A stretch of DNA of 64,000 bases from Utricularia gibba (GCA_002189035.1 CM007991.1:186001-250000), one strand, 5' to 3'. Positions 38,037 to 50,908 are shown, counted from the first letter of the stretch. Notes: generated by a model not told the origin, from the sequence alone. Program-made: numbers and translations.

Positions 38037-38773
38037 TCTTGAATTGCTCAGGCAAGCAAAGAAGACTTGTGATATGAAAAAGACGCAAGTTTTCAAAAAG
38101 AGCTCTTGACCGTTTTATTTGCTTCATTTACGAAATTACCCCTGAAACCGGTTCCAAATTAGCTCCTTTTCCTCACATAAGCTTCCCGGGTCCGGTTTGC
38201 ACTCCCCACGCAACTTATGGGCTGTAATTAACTTCATTTTCACATTTCAAAAATCAAGTTTATGTTAATTAAAATATTGATTATTCCAATTATATGTAAA
38301 AAGTAAATTTGAGATTTCAAAAACTAAGATTTTAAACTTCAATAACAAAAACTCTAGAATCTTTTAGAGTAAATTATAAAAATGGTAATCTGTCAGATAA
38401 GTTGTGAAAAAATAATATAAAAATTTTATTTGAATACGTGAAAAAGTAATTTACAATGATCATTTTTATAAATGATTTTGATAGATGGCCAATATATATA
38501 TATTTTTTCTATATAACTCAGTCCACGCATCTTCGAGACTAGTAGCTTACCATTTTATCCCTATCGACAACATCGGCTTTCGCGTATCTGAGGGGGTATT
38601 TATGGAATTCACCTTCTAATTTTCAGGCGCGAAAAAGATGGGTAATGGGGACAGCGGGAGTAACCGTCACCCCCATGCCAATTTATATATGTCCAGGGAA
38701 AATTCTAGCAAGAACACAGAATTCTTGCAGACTTCTGTTGTTTGCTGTGTAGTTTTTGTGTACAGTTGAAGTG
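38037..38773. promoter_or_regulatory. Divergent promoter of the DUF761 and DUO1 genes
   Basis: This 737-base region separates two divergent genes and should contain both promoters. The DUO1-proximal half is AT-rich, and a TATATAT run near 38681-38690 lies about 85 bases from the DUO1 ATG. TATATATA at about 38495-38505 is a second candidate. No known germline-specific element could be confirmed by eye. Confidence 0.4.
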
Positions 38774-39941
38774 ATGGTGAAGTACGACGGGGAGGATGTG
38801 AAGAAGGGGCCATGGAAGCCTGAGGAGGATGAAATATTGATTAATCATGTGAAGAAGTACGGTCCCAGAGACTGGAGCTCCATTCGATCCAAAGGACTGT
38901 TGATGAGGAACGGGAAATCGTGTCGCCTTCGATGGGTGAACAAACTCCGTCCCGATTTGAAAAAGTATGTTTTTTTTTTTAATTCTTGACTCTTTGCATG
39001 CTTCTGATTTCGTTTACAGTCTGTTAGGTGTATGATGAAATGCCTGAAGGCTTCATTTCTCGACAGTAGGGACGGGGGGTCCATCTTATGTTGAATTATA
39101 TGCAGTCTTCACATTAACATGCTGTGTGAACCGAAACTTTGTTTTTAATTGCTTTCTTCCAATAGCGGGGTGAAGTTTTCTCTGGAGGAGGAGAAACTGT
39201 GATTAATCTTCAAGCGCAACTTGGGAACAAATGGGCTAGAATTGCAACGTATTTGACTGGGAGGAGTGATAACGATGTCAAGAATTTCTGGAGTGGCAGG
39301 CAGAAGCGGATGGCACGGATTAGGAACGCTCCCATCGAGTCTGCCAGGATCATGACTGATGTAAAAGCCCCAGCTTTTCATAACCCTCCTTCTACAGAGG
39401 TGAGAATCTCATTTTAGCTAAAGATGAAAATACCAGCTTATTTCTTCATGCATATTTACCTCAAGCTACCCCTTTGATGCAGGCCGTAGACATCAACTCA
39501 TCAGGATTTGAAAGATATATGACAAACTCACTGTCTTCCTCATCATTGAGATTTGAACTCCTCCCCTTACCAGAGCTTATGCATCCTGTTGGCAGCATCT
39601 ACGGAACCAGTGACTTCCAATCCAACCTCTCCTCCATCCAAAAGCAGCCGTATTCAGAGCAACAATCCCCCAACCTTCCATTTCCTCAACCGCAGTCTGA
39701 CTTCCCCTGCACCAGACGTGAAGGCCCATGCTTTGTGGATGTGTTTGAGAACTTCAGTCAACCATCGCCGCCCATTTGCCATCAGGGCGTTGGACAAACT
39801 CCACTTGGTGTCTATGACAAGAGCTATCTATCCGGTGTGACGAACATCTTAGCTACAGACAACTACTTCATGAACGACTTCCAACCAATAGAGATGTTCG
39901 ATGAGATCGAACCATTTCCAAGTCCATCCAACTGGTCTTAA
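38774..39941 (+). CDS. DUO1: R2R3-MYB transcription factor DUO1 (DUO POLLEN 1), with an apparent 1-base frameshift
   Basis: Three exons: 38774-38964, 39166-39399 and 39483-39941; about 294 residues. DUO1 drives the division of the male generative cell and sperm-cell gene expression. The R2 repeat reads KKGPWKPEEDEILINHVKKY, with DUO1-type GPRDWSSIRSKGLL and SCRLRWVNKLRP. The R3 repeat carries WARIATYLTGRSDNDVKNFW. The WVNKLRP extra lysine and DVKNFW mark the DUO1 clade. Exon 2 is 234 bases where 235 are needed. The frame breaks at CTGTGATT (39197-39204), where one G seems lost between EEEKL and VINLQ, giving a premature TGA at 39200-39202. The C-terminal exon is open throughout and ends EPFPSPSNWS. 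The homologue is remembered as At3g60460. Confidence 0.9.
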
Positions 39942-40474
39942 GCATTAATCACCCATTTCGGTGTTTTCTACCCATGAAATTAGGTGTAACAAAAAATTAT
40001 TTTTTATATTTTTGAAAATGTGTGTATTTCGAAAAATACCATTCGTTGGGTTTAAAAGATGATTAAAAATAAATAATAATAATTAACAAGCGGTGAATGA
40101 GGACGATGTTGATGTTACACTCCAACTCATGAATGATGTAGCGTCCTGTTAGAATTGATACCATAGCTAACACCCGTCACCTCAATTTTAATTATTAATT
40201 AATAATTCATAAAAACACGTCGACTATTAATTTGGCACCATACAAAAAGTCTATAAAATGATTTTTTTTTAGTAGTTTAAGTGTACATTTTGCCCCATGG
40301 AAGCTTGAGAAATAATTTATTTTCCAATAAGTTGACAAAATATTTTATAAGATTCCTATTCTCACCTATGCCCTTCTTAATTGCTATTCTTCACACACAC
40401 ACTGGAAGATAAAACGGCGTCGTCCTTTCGGGGGTACTCCTCCACCGGGAAGCAACACACCAGGGCCGCCGGAT
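39942..40474. other. Spacer between DUO1 and the ERF gene
   Basis: AT-rich, non-coding, holding the DUO1 3' UTR and the ERF promoter. No feature beyond A/T runs was seen. Confidence 0.55.
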
Positions 40475-41044
40475 ATGTCGGAAGAAGCGACGACCGAGAT
40501 CGGAAAGCATCGGAAGGAGGGTGAAAATGACGGGCATCCGTACTACCGGGGCGTGAGGAAACGGAGCTGGGGAAGGTGGGTGTGCGAGATCCGGGAGCCG
40601 AAGAAGAAGTCGAGAATATGGCTAGGAACGTACTCCACCGCTGAAATGGCGGCGCGTGCCCACGACGTAGCGTCACGCGCGATCAAAGGGGAATCGGCGT
40701 ATCTCAACTTCCCTGAGTTGGCTGAGATCCTCCCTCGCCCAGCCTCCTCCGCGGTCAAGGACATCCAAGCTGCGGCGGCGAGGGCAGCGACGATCACGTT
40801 TTCCGAGGAAATCAGCGGCGGTATCCTCGCCCCCGATCCGAGCCCGGAGTCGGAAATAAACGAAGAAACGCCGAATTCAACCTCCGGAATTCTGGGCGGC
40901 GGAATCTCCGACTTGCCTGATTTTAGTGCATCCGACCAGAGCCTCGAGTACTTGTACTGCAACGCTTCTCCCTGGCGTACGGCGAGTGAAGATTTGGAAT
41001 TCCGGCTGGAAGAGCCCCTCTGGTGGGCCGACCCGACGGGGTGA
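40475..41044 (+). CDS. AP2/ERF transcription factor, DREB A-4 type (ERF034/ERF035-like)
   Basis: Intronless, 189 residues. One AP2/ERF domain runs from about residue 24 to 81: [20 protein letters not shown], then [19 protein letters not shown] and SAYLNFPE. Val in WVCEIREP and the KKKSRIWLG stretch point to the DREB rather than the ERF subfamily, and the residues around the domain fit group III (A-4, TINY-like). Such factors bind DRE/CRT or related GCC elements. The C-terminus is acidic and aromatic ([12 protein letters not shown]), a likely activation segment. The ATG at 40475 is the first in frame. Arabidopsis ERF034 (At2g44940) and ERF035 (At3g60490) are the remembered neighbours-in-kind. 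Confidence 0.92.
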   Translation: MSEEATTEIGKHRKEGENDGHPYYRGVRKRSWGRWVCEIREPKKKSRIWLGTYSTAEMAARAHDVASRAIKGESAYLNFPELAEILPRPASSAVKDIQAAAARAATITFSEEISGGILAPDPSPESEINEETPNSTSGILGGGISDLPDFSASDQSLEYLYCNASPWRTASEDLEFRLEEPLWWADPTG

Positions 41045-43572
41045 GTTGATAATAATAATTAATTGGGCATCTGAATGAATTTCAAACTTCACGTACAAAT
41101 TAATGATGTAATGCAATTACTGTACAAAAATAAATGTTTCTGATGACGTCTTACCCACGTGTGGTCTTTTCATTATGCAACACAAATAATAATAAAAAAT
41201 TTATAAAAAATTTTGAACCCAATTTTATTTTTACAAAATTTGTGCAACTCATTTTTAATTTTTAAATATAAAATTAAAGATTTTCTGTGAAACTATTTGT
41301 GTGGTGAAATCTACACGGGTGCAATAAAAAATTAAAATTTTGATATACGAATATAAATATAACACCCGATTATAATATATACGTCAAATACCCTCTTTAT
41401 GAATGTGTACTTATTTACTAATTATCTAATATAATTTAGGTATCTTATTATTTTATTTTCACTTCCCTCCAAGTTTGCTTACTCCGATTATGAAAAGGGA
41501 AGAATTATATCTAATGGATAAAAAAAACTTAAGTTTTAACATTTTGGTAAAATTAATTCACATTTTTTAATATAAATTACATAATTGATCCATATTGAGC
41601 CAATGAATTCCAAAATTTTCATATATCACCACAACAAGGCTTAAAACTAAAAATAATTAAGCAGTAAACCCATTTTATTTTTAATTCTTATTAGTTATAA
41701 GTTTAAAAATATTTTTGATCGATGTAAAATTAAAAATAAAGCATGTTCTTGAATAAAATAATCTTATTTTTCAATCAATAAAAATAGAGTTAAAAATTTT
41801 TCAACACTCCTTTTGGGCTACATCCTCAGTTTGGCCCAATTTGATTTATAACCACACATCACTATCCAATAGCCACTTTTTATGTATATTCATTTTTTAT
41901 TATTTTGAAAATTTCTTAAATTTCACCTTTCGAGTGAGCTTCCTATTTCCATTTTCAATACTCTACATTGATTCGTCGGAATGTAGATATAATATCATCT
42001 CCATATTTCAAATACCACAAATCTAATAATGAAGGGTATATTACTATTTTTATTATATATTTATAACTTTTTATTAAATAATTTAACACTTACTTCACTA
42101 TCAAACGTGGACTTTGGATTCCATCAATCAATCATCCAATTCCAGGGGCCGAAATTAAAAAAAAAAAAAAGGGAAAAGCGACAGCAAATCCCACTTGGGC
42201 AGGGTTGATGGATCCTTGTCTCCGGTGTCGGAGCAATAGCGTACGGGCCTAAACACCCAACAATGACACGTGGGCCCCATCCCACGTGGTGGACAAGACA
42301 CCAAATTGTTGCTGGTGGTGGGCATCATTCCCTAAATGGGATCTCTCGCATGAACAACCCATAGCAAGTCACACGCTTTCCGCCTCCACCTTCATTCTTG
42401 CAATAACACACACACACACCCACAATTAAGTAAGAATCGAGCTTTTCACCCCCAAAAAGTTAATAATTCATATTAAATTCCCTTTTCCTTTCTTTTTTTA
42501 TTTTTTGATGGCAATCAAAACCTCTCATTTCGAGAAATAATAGCACTTTTTTTGAAAAGAGGTCACAGTCTATTTTTCCTAATATTTTATTTATTGCCTC
42601 CATTTGCAAAAGAAAAAAAGGGAAAAGAAAAGTAAAGGAGCCACCGCATCTTGGTGCAAATCAATCAATCCGTCAATACTTTGCAAAATTAAATTGCATA
42701 TAGTTGAGTGTGGAGTAATCATTTACGGTCAAAGTTTTTTTTCGAAAAAAAAATTGAGAGATTCAAATAATATGAAATTAAAAATGAAAATCATTCAGTC
42801 TTTGCCTGAATTTGGATTATACAAGAAAAATCGAAGCTTTCGCAGATTTTCTAAAATAAAAATTTGTGTAAGTTCAATTATTGATGAGTGGGATTTCTGA
42901 TATGATGAAGCAACAAAACATAATGGGGGTGCACTTGCCACCAACATTTTCGCCCTTTTTTGAATACCAATTTTTCTTTCAAAATGGGGCAATTTGGAGA
43001 CCTAATTTTTGTAGCCTTCATGGATCCAAACACCCAGTTGAAGATTTTCCTGGAAAATATCAATTATTTTCCTTTTTTTCTGAAAAGTGTAAAATAGAGT
43101 AAAGCCAAGTTACACTTTGTAGAATTTAAATCACAATCATGTCCTACGTGATTTTCTAATGTTTGTTTTCTCGTATAAGATGGATTAAAAATAGTGAGAC
43201 ACCGCAGTGGGTGATTTGATAGTAGCAAAAAATGTGCGGATTCATATGTTTTTATATTACAAAGTGATCATATTGAAGTAGGGGGTGCAGAATCGCGTAC
43301 TCAAACACAAGTTGTTCTGCGACAAAAATCTAGGCCTTTTGGGTGTGTTACCCACTTTACAAAAATGCTCTCCCATGTCATCTTGCCTTTAACTGATATG
43401 CTGCTCTTTTGGTTAGACCACTAAAAGATTCACTCTTGAGTGATTGCCCAGGCAATGATTTGCTGCCATCTTTATGCTGTGTGGCGTCACCCTTCACCAT
43501 TAATTTATATGTTTCATCTCTTGTTGCTTCTATTTAATCCGCATGTGTTGTTTAGAGCTCGTGGAGCAGACG
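41045..43572. other. Long AT-rich spacer upstream of CCD7
   Basis: About 2.5 kb without a supported gene. It is strongly AT-rich from 41170 to 42130. A (CA)n tract lies at about 42405-42420, and a pair of G-boxes at 42267-42288 is listed separately. Short open frames such as those at 41841-42026 and 42604-42900 have biased, low-complexity composition and no domain. No terminal inverted repeats were recognised by eye. Confidence 0.55.
42267..42288. promoter_or_regulatory. Inverted pair of CACGTG G-boxes
   Basis: Two CACGTG hexamers, at 42267-42272 and 42283-42288, form an almost perfect inverted repeat (ACGTGGG...CCCACGT) around a GGGCCCC core. G-boxes are bound by bZIP and bHLH factors, including ABA- and light-response regulators. 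The pair lies about 1.3 kb upstream of the CCD7 start. A regulatory role is inferred. Confidence 0.5.
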
Positions 43573-45999
43573 ATGTCAGCTGTATCCAGTTTTCCAGCTG
43601 TAGTGCTGGCGAAGCTTGTTCCGGCGGCCTACGGCTCTTCTTTGCCTGCTCGAAAAGTCTCACGCGCCGCCATCTCCATCGCGTCCCCGACTTTGCCCGA
43701 GGTTTCTAACCCTGCGAAAGAGTCGTCTAGTGTGGTGGTATCGGATGACGTCGCCTCTGCCTTCTGGGACTACCAGCTCCTCTTCGCCTCCCAACGCGCA
43801 GAGACGTCGGAGCCCATCCCCCTCCGGGTGGTCGACGGCGCGTTGCCCCGGGATCTCAGGGCCGGCACCTACTACCTCGCCGGTCCTGGTCTATTTTCGG
43901 ATGACCACGGTTCCACCGTGCACCCTTTAGATGGTCATGGTTATCTCCGGGCGTTCCGAATCGATGGCTCTCGTGGGACGGCGGAGTTCATGGCCAGGTA
44001 CATTGAGACCGAGGCGCAGGCGGAGGAGAGGAACCCCGCCACCGGCGAGTGGCGGTTCACCTACCGTGGTCCCTTTTCCGTTCTTAAGGGCGGAGTCATG
44101 ATTGGGAATACCAAGGTGAATCAAGTTATAGGCTTATAAACTCAATTTATTATTATTTTTTAGCGATTGTATTTTTTTGTTATTTTAGGTGATGAAGAAT
44201 GTAGCAAATACAAGCGTTTTGCACTGGGGCGGGAGGCTTTTTGCCCTGTGGGAAGGCGGAGATCCATACGAGATTGAACCTCATGGGCTGAGGACCGTTG
44301 GGAGATTCCCCGTCACCGGTGATCGGAAACTTTTGCCGGAACCCTCACAGGGCGGCGGAGTGACGGCAGGTTTTGTGGAGCTAGCCGCCGGACTTGTGAA
44401 ACCGTTACTCCACGGTATGCTCTCCATCTTGTACGCATGCATGAACACATTCACTGATAATATCATTTTTTTAATTCGTTTTTTTTTATTTCAGGAATAT
44501 TCAAGATGCCGGCGAAGAGGTTCTTGTCCCATTACAAGATCGATTCCAGAAGGAATAGGTTGCTGCTCATGTCATGCAATGCCGAAGATATGCTTCTACC
44601 CCGCAGTAATTTTACATTTTACGGTAATAATAAAAACATTACTGTTATGTTCTCTTTCAAAACAATTTTTCTAACAGTTTATTACATGCATGATTCCAGA
44701 ACTGGACTCCAACTTCAATATACTGCAATGCCAAGAGTTCACAATCCCAGATCACTTGATGGTCCACGACTGGGCATTCACCGATAGCCATTACATCTTG
44801 TTGGGTAACAGAGTCAAGCTCGATGCCGCAGGTAAATAAAGATTACTTTTTTGGTTCTTTGTTCCCATTTTTCATGATGGTTTTCATTACGCAGGATCGG
44901 TGAGTGCGGTTTGTGGGCTGACCCCGATGATCTCAGCGCTTTCAGTGAACCCAAGTAAATCCACGTCCCCGATCTATCTTCTCCCGAGATCTGCAGATTC
45001 AAAAGCTGTGGCGAGTTGGAGAGACTGGAGAATCCCCATTGAGGCCCCTGCGCAGATGTGGGTTCTTCACGTGGGAAACGCTTTTGAGAAGATGGGTTTG
45101 GATGGGGATCTGGAGATCGAGATTCAAGCCACTGCTTGCTCTTACCAGTGGTTCGATTTCCAGAGAATGTTTGGTAATTTCTCAACCTATGTTCTTCAAA
45201 TGCATGTCTCTTCTCTTACCGTAGATCGTTTGAATCATAGGGTATGATTGGGAAACCGGGAGATTAGATCCCTCCATGATGAACTTGGAGCAAGGGCAAG
45301 AAAATTTGCTGCCTCATCTGGTCAAGGTGACTTAATTTTGCTGCTCAGCTGCATTAACTTTGGAGTTATATTATGTTGTGTTATAATAAATTTGAGTTTG
45401 GGTGCAGATCAGCATGAACTTAGATTCGAATGGGGAGTGCAGCAACTGCTGCATAAACGATCTGAGTGAATGGAGCAAGCCTGCAGATTTTCCGGTGATA
45501 AACCAGGAGTTCTCCGGCACAAAAAGCTCCTTCCTTTACGCTGCAACTTCCTCTGGCTCACGCCCTGCGCTACCGCACTTTCCCTTCGACACGGTGGTGA
45601 AGATCAACATCGCCGATAAATCGGCCAGAACGTGGTCTACCGGAAGGCGGAGATTCATCGGGGAGCCCATTTTCATCCCGAGGGGCACTCGAGGAGAGGA
45701 CGATGGCTACGTCATGGTGGTGGAAGTGAGTATTCTTTCTTTTTAAATAAAAATATTTTCTCAAAATTATAAAAATTATTTCGATTTTAAAAAAATAAAT
45801 AAAATTTACAAATGATTACTGATGCAAAATTAAATCATTTTTGTAGTATGCGGTTTCGACGCAAAAATGCTACCTCGTGATTTTGGATTCCAAACTGATC
45901 GGAAAAAAGAAGGCGGTGGTGGCGCGGCTTGAAGTTCCCCGGAGTCTCAACTTTCCGATGGGATTTCATGGGTTTTGGGCTCCGGATTCGGCCCCATAA
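43573..45999 (+). CDS. CCD7: Carotenoid cleavage dioxygenase 7 (MAX3)
   Basis: Eight exons: 43573-44115, 44189-44414, 44495-44623, 44700-44831, 44895-45173, 45241-45326, 45408-45725 and 45847-45999, all in phase; 621 residues, the normal CCD7 size. CCD7 cleaves 9-cis-beta-carotene in the plastid to give the substrate for CCD8, an early step in strigolactone synthesis and branching control. A Ser/Ala-rich transit peptide of about 50 residues precedes the dioxygenase fold. Candidate iron-binding histidines are in [24 protein letters not shown] and [19 protein letters not shown] and the EPIFIPRG segment are also conserved. An ATG at 43543 would add ten residues. The GCDFN-like exon boundaries show no lesion. 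The neighbour NUP62 and this gene are remembered as At2g44990 and At2g45000, also adjacent. Confidence 0.93.
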
Positions 46000-46754
46000 A
46001 AAATCTTGTTGTTCATAAAATGTTCACATGCCAGGGTTAGAGATTCAAATAATTTACATTTTTTATAATATTTTCTTTTAATTATAATATTTGTAATAAT
46101 CTAACATTATTTCTCCCCCATTTTACTACATTTTTTTAAACTGTTAGCACTATTTAAAGGTATATAATATTTAGAACTATTTATTAAGGAAATAGTTAAG
46201 CAGTGGTACTTTTAAATTAAAAATAAAAGTAAAATAAATTGACATAAGTACAAATAAAATTGATAGTATTCTAAAACATTATTTTTTAAGAAAAATATAT
46301 TGAAATAAAAATAGAATTAAAAAAAATAAATAATTTTTTTACATAAACTATTTTACTTTTTATAAAGTAAAAATAAATTTAACAAGTTTTCTAGAATGCA
46401 TTATTAGTTTTTTTTATTGCACAGTTTATTTAAGGCCGGTATTGTCTCCTGAGGCTCAATAGTTTTTGAATTTCTTAGGGCCCAATTTCAAGTATCGGAG
46501 GCCCGATATCGGAAGCTACTGATTACCAAAGAAAAGTCCATTTCTCTTGAGAGCCGCAGCTCGGCCCAAATGACCTTTGAATCCATATATTTCGTGACGC
46601 CTCGGCGGCGAGGGAGATCAAACGCTCCAAATTGCTGTTACGGATTTCGGAATCGTAACGGTAAAGTTTCTTCTTGCGAATTCGAAGCTCGAGTCGCCGC
46701 TTGCTGTGGAAATTGGTGTACTGGTCTCCGGAATATTGCAGAGCTGCCGGCGTT
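46000..46754. other. Spacer between CCD7 and NUP62
   Basis: AT-rich CCD7 3' flank (46020-46420) followed by the NUP62 promoter and leader. GGGCCCA, GGCCCGA and GGCCCAAAT words at about 46479-46568 resemble site II elements. No gene seen. Confidence 0.55.
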
Positions 46755-49700
46755 ATGGCTGGTACGGGTTTCTCGTTCGGCGGCGCAAGCTCGTCGCCCT
46801 CATTCGGCTTCTCTAACCCTAGCGGCGCGTCCTCTTCTTCTTTTGGTTTTGGTGCGGCAACGGGGGCGTCTACAGGCTTTGGTTTTAGTACTACAACGGC
46901 GGCGTCTACGGGTTTTGGTTTTGGTACTCCAACTGGGGCGTCTACGGGTTTTGGTTTTGGTACTCCAACGGCGTCCGCATCAGCGTCGTTGTCTGCCTCT
47001 TTCCCCGCATTTGGGGTTTCTCCTACATTTGGTGCCACATCTTCGTCCTCAACGACGGTTTCAACAATTGGTAGCCCATTTGGCTCCTCCACTCCGTTTG
47101 GGGCATCTAACCCATCGGCGACTTTGAGTCCTAGTTTATTTGGGTCCTCAGCTTCAGCGCCCGTGTCCGTCTCCGCCACTTCTTTCCCTACCAGTTTCGG
47201 ATCCGGCTCTGGTACAGCGCCAAGCATTTTTGGGGCATCTTCGGCTGCGGGCTCAAAGCCAAGCATTTTTGGAGGCACTTCCACGTCAACTGGCGGCCAA
47301 GGTTCTAGCCCATTCAGCACAACCACCACGACATCTTTTCCATCAACCCCCGTGTCTTCGCCTTCTCCATTCTCCTCAACAACTTCATTTGGTTCCCCTC
47401 TATTGCTTCCTCGAACTTATTTGGATCAGGTGCTCCAACGCCTAGCCTTTTTAACCCTTCGTCTGCAGCTTCTAGCAGCAGTGCTAGTACACCTTTGTTC
47501 GGAGCAAGCGCATTCTCAACAAGCAGCTTGTTTGGCGGTGCGTCCAGTTCTGCAGCAACCTCAGCCACGACAACTCCACTATTTGGATCCACCCCTACTC
47601 CTAATGTGGCTTCAAGTGCACCATTATTCGGTTCTAGTTCAGTCACAGGAGCTAGCGCATTTGGATCGTCTGCGACTACTTCAGCTCCTGCATTTTCCTC
47701 ATCCTCATCGCCTTTTGGAACCGGTTCGACACTGGGCACAGGTTTATTTGGATTATCTACTTCTGGACAAGCTTCATTCCCAACAGGAGGTTTATTTGGG
47801 TCTGCTTCAGCCACAGGAACTAGCAGTTTCGGAGTCTCTGCATCTGCACCTGCAGCATCCTCAACTCCTTCGGTTGTTGGATCAGTATCAGCCATTGGCA
47901 CAGGCATCTTTGGATCATCATCTTCTGGATCAGCTTCTTCCTCTGCTGGAGGTTTACTCGAGTCTGTTTCTAAGTCCTCAGTTCCTGCTGAAGGCTTATT
48001 CACCCCTAAGGGGCCAGCATCAAGTTTTGTTTCTTCGACTAGTTCATCTGCATCGCTGTTTGCTAGTCCTCTGAGCTCTTCATCAGGTGCTTCAGGATCT
48101 TTTATGCCAAGCAATGCTCTTAGTTCTGCTTCTTCTGTTCCAGCCTTTTCATTCCCTAGCACACCAATTTCCTCCCCTTCCCCTTCTGGGTTTTCATTTC
48201 CAACCGTTTCCAGTACTTCTGCTGCCTCGGCTTCAGCCACAGTTTCTCCAGCTTCTTCATCTGGTTTTTCTTTTGGAAGTGCATCATTTCAGACAACGGT
48301 TTCATCGTCATCATCCTTTTCTGCTCCATTTGCTTCGAAATCTGCTGCAGTCACATCCACTCCAAGCCTCTTTTCAACGGTTATAACAACAACAGCAGCA
48401 TCAGGAAGTGCGCCGTCCGGTGGTACAAGTGGTACCTCTGGTTTGGCATTCCCAGCCTTTAGTGTGACGTCATCTCCTGCTTCAGCAGTATCATCGGGTG
48501 CTAGTCCTTTTAGTACTGCCCTTCCCACATCGTCTTCTGGAACAAGTGTTTCCCTTTTTGCGTCGAAGACATCTGAACTGACCCCTCCTTCAGCAGTGCA
48601 ATCACAGGCAGCATCTGCAGTGCCTTTGTTTGGTAACTCTTAACTACATGAATTCTCAATTACAATACAATTGCCACTCAAGTATGCGGACCTAAAACTG
48701 ACAAATATTTGGTTGGTAATATGCATAAATCATTTGAAATTCCATGTAATAAATTCAAGTGTGAGAATTCCGAGATATACTTCTTACAGCTTTGTCAAAT
48801 AAACTTATAGTGTAGGTTTGTTGTGCCCCCTTTGTGTTTGCTTGAGCGCTTCGGAGTGGTACTTGTTGGAGCACACTATTCGAATTTGTTAGTTTAACTG
48901 CTGTAACTTTTTTTTTCACAAGCTGCATCAAGTTCAAGTGCTAGTACCACCTCTCTAGTATCATCCTCATTGGCTGGAACTTCCAGTAGTGGGTATGCAT
49001 CCGCTTTTCAGCCGTGGGATACTTATTTATGGATATGCTTGATAAAAAATGCTGAATCTTTAAATTTATTGTAGGGTCACGTCTACCACAAGTGCAGCGT
49101 TAGCTTCTGAGCCGAAACTACCCTCTGAAATTACTGGGAAAACGGTTGAGGAGGTACCTGACTTGCCCTCTACGTATAATTGTTCCTTTGCGGGAGTTGT
49201 CATCGTCATAATGTGTGTATTTGTTTAGTTCCTTAGTTCTAAATCATGTGGCCCCTTTCTATTTCAAAATTATCTTATTCCTAGGAAATATTGTTTTATT
49301 CAAACGCAGAAATAAATATGGGCCATCTCTGAAGCTGTGCAGCATTTTTCTCCAATACTATTTGAAAAAGCGTATTTGGCAAACAAACTGGAATATTATC
49401 TTTTGAATACATGGTTTCACTCATTTCTATGTATTTAACTTGCTTTTAATCTCTCATCTTCAAAATTATATTAACAATTGCCTGATTGATTTATTTTTCC
49501 AGATCATAAAGGAATGGAATGCTGAACTACAAGAGCGTGCTGGAAAGTTCCAGAAGCAAGCTAATGCAGTAGCAGAGTGGGACCGTCGGATTCTGCAAAA
49601 CCGGGACATTCTTATACAGCTTGAGGTATCACCGAAACCATGATACCATGTTATTTTAGACGATGCTTGCTTAACCATGTAAATTTTATACCTAATACGG

Positions 49701-50908
49701 ATGCATTTGCTTGACTTATTTCTTGTTTTAACTTATCCTCAGAGCGAAGTTGCAAAGGTAGTGGAAACACAGGGTCTTCTAGAGCGGCAGTTGGAACTAA
49801 TTGAAACCCATCAAGATGAGGTAGTATTCCTTGTCGCCAGGCCTAAGCGTACACCACACACTATGTAGATGCTGTGTAACATGGTTTTGTGAATTGTGTA
49901 GGTTGACAAGGCCTTGCAAAGCATCGAGCCTGAAGCTGAGCGCCTGTACAGAGAGGAGCGTGCATTGCTCGTTGATGACGATGCAGCAGCAACAAGAGAT
50001 GCAATGTAAGAACCGAACCTCAACTCTATTCTCTGCCCCGTTATGTGCTTTATATTTTCATGACAACAATAATAGGTTGGTACATTCTCCTGTCTTTGAC
50101 TACGTGCATTATAAAACTTCAGGTTTGAGCAGGCTGAAATCATAGAGTTGGAATTTGAGCAAATGACAGAGCAGATCAAAACAATCATCAATACTCTCAA
50201 TGCAAACCAGGTCAGCTCTTCTAGTTTGCATTCTGGTTTTAACTCTTGGAAATTGGGGTATTTTTCATGTCTTGCTCTTAATATTTCATTGGTGATAGCA
50301 AAAGTAAGGAGACACTACTCTACAAGTAAACAATGCGGTCGTTTGTTATTGTTACTGTTTTTTAACTCCTTTTTGCCATTGAAATGGTCAGCTAGCTGTT
50401 CCTTATTTTCTTAACTGAGGCATGAAACTGTTGAGGCATCTCGCGTCTCTCAACCCAAAAAAGACACAAAAAAAAATCACCTTAACAGTAGGGTGGATTT
50501 CATTTGCACTTTTGAAAAAAGGACACGTTTTTTGATTCATTGAAGTTCAAGAGTATAGCCTTGATCAGCAGCAACTCTGACGGTTCCAAATGTGTTTGTA
50601 AATCAATGATGGTAGGGAGGAGCGCCCGAGGCGATGGATGGATTGAGTCCTCTGGACGCGGTGGTTCGAATTCTAAACAACCAGCTGAGCTCATTAATGT
50701 GGATTGATGAGAAGGTTAGTCTTCTTCCATCTCTTCTCCAGATATCATGTACTTCCTTCCATATTATTCTTTGGAACATGAAAAACTTGATCCTGAGCCC
50801 TGAAACAAACAGGCAGAAGAATTCTCCTCCCGAATTCAGAAACTTGCCAAGCTGGGCTCTTCTGCTGATCATGAGCCATCAACTCTACCCAAGCTCTGGC
50901 TCACATGA
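46755..50908 (+). CDS. NUP62: Nuclear pore protein NUP62, with an apparent 1-base frameshift
   Basis: Nine exons: 46755-48632, 48923-48992, 49075-49153, 49503-49625, 49743-49820, 49902-50005, 50123-50210, 50616-50714 and 50813-50908. NUP62 is a central-channel FG nucleoporin that forms a coiled-coil complex with NUP54 and NUP58. Exon 1 encodes a very long Ser/Thr/Ala/Gly-rich region with many FG, FGF and SLFG-type repeats. The later exons encode the conserved Nsp1-like coiled coil (IIKEWNAELQERAGKFQKQA, AVAEWDRRILQNRDILIQLE and RILNNQLSSLMWIDEKAEEF). The FG frame breaks once at the CCCC tract 47395-47398. There the reading passes from ...SFGSP into Leu-rich nonsense, while SIASSNLFGSGAPTPSLFNP continues in the next frame. 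One C is probably missing. Exon 8 begins after TAG at 50615. Confidence 0.92.

Noticed and set aside
39553-39573. Possible miR159 target site in DUO1 exon 3, as known in Arabidopsis DUO1.
   Set aside because: The best alignment I could make has about nine mismatches in 21, too many for a plausible site.
46523-48528. Long antisense open frames opposite NUP62 exon 1 (up to 308 codons).
   Set aside because: They mirror the Ser/Thr/Ala-rich FG codons; the translations are Glu/Asp/Pro/Val low-complexity sequence with no domain, and sense exons downstream splice correctly.
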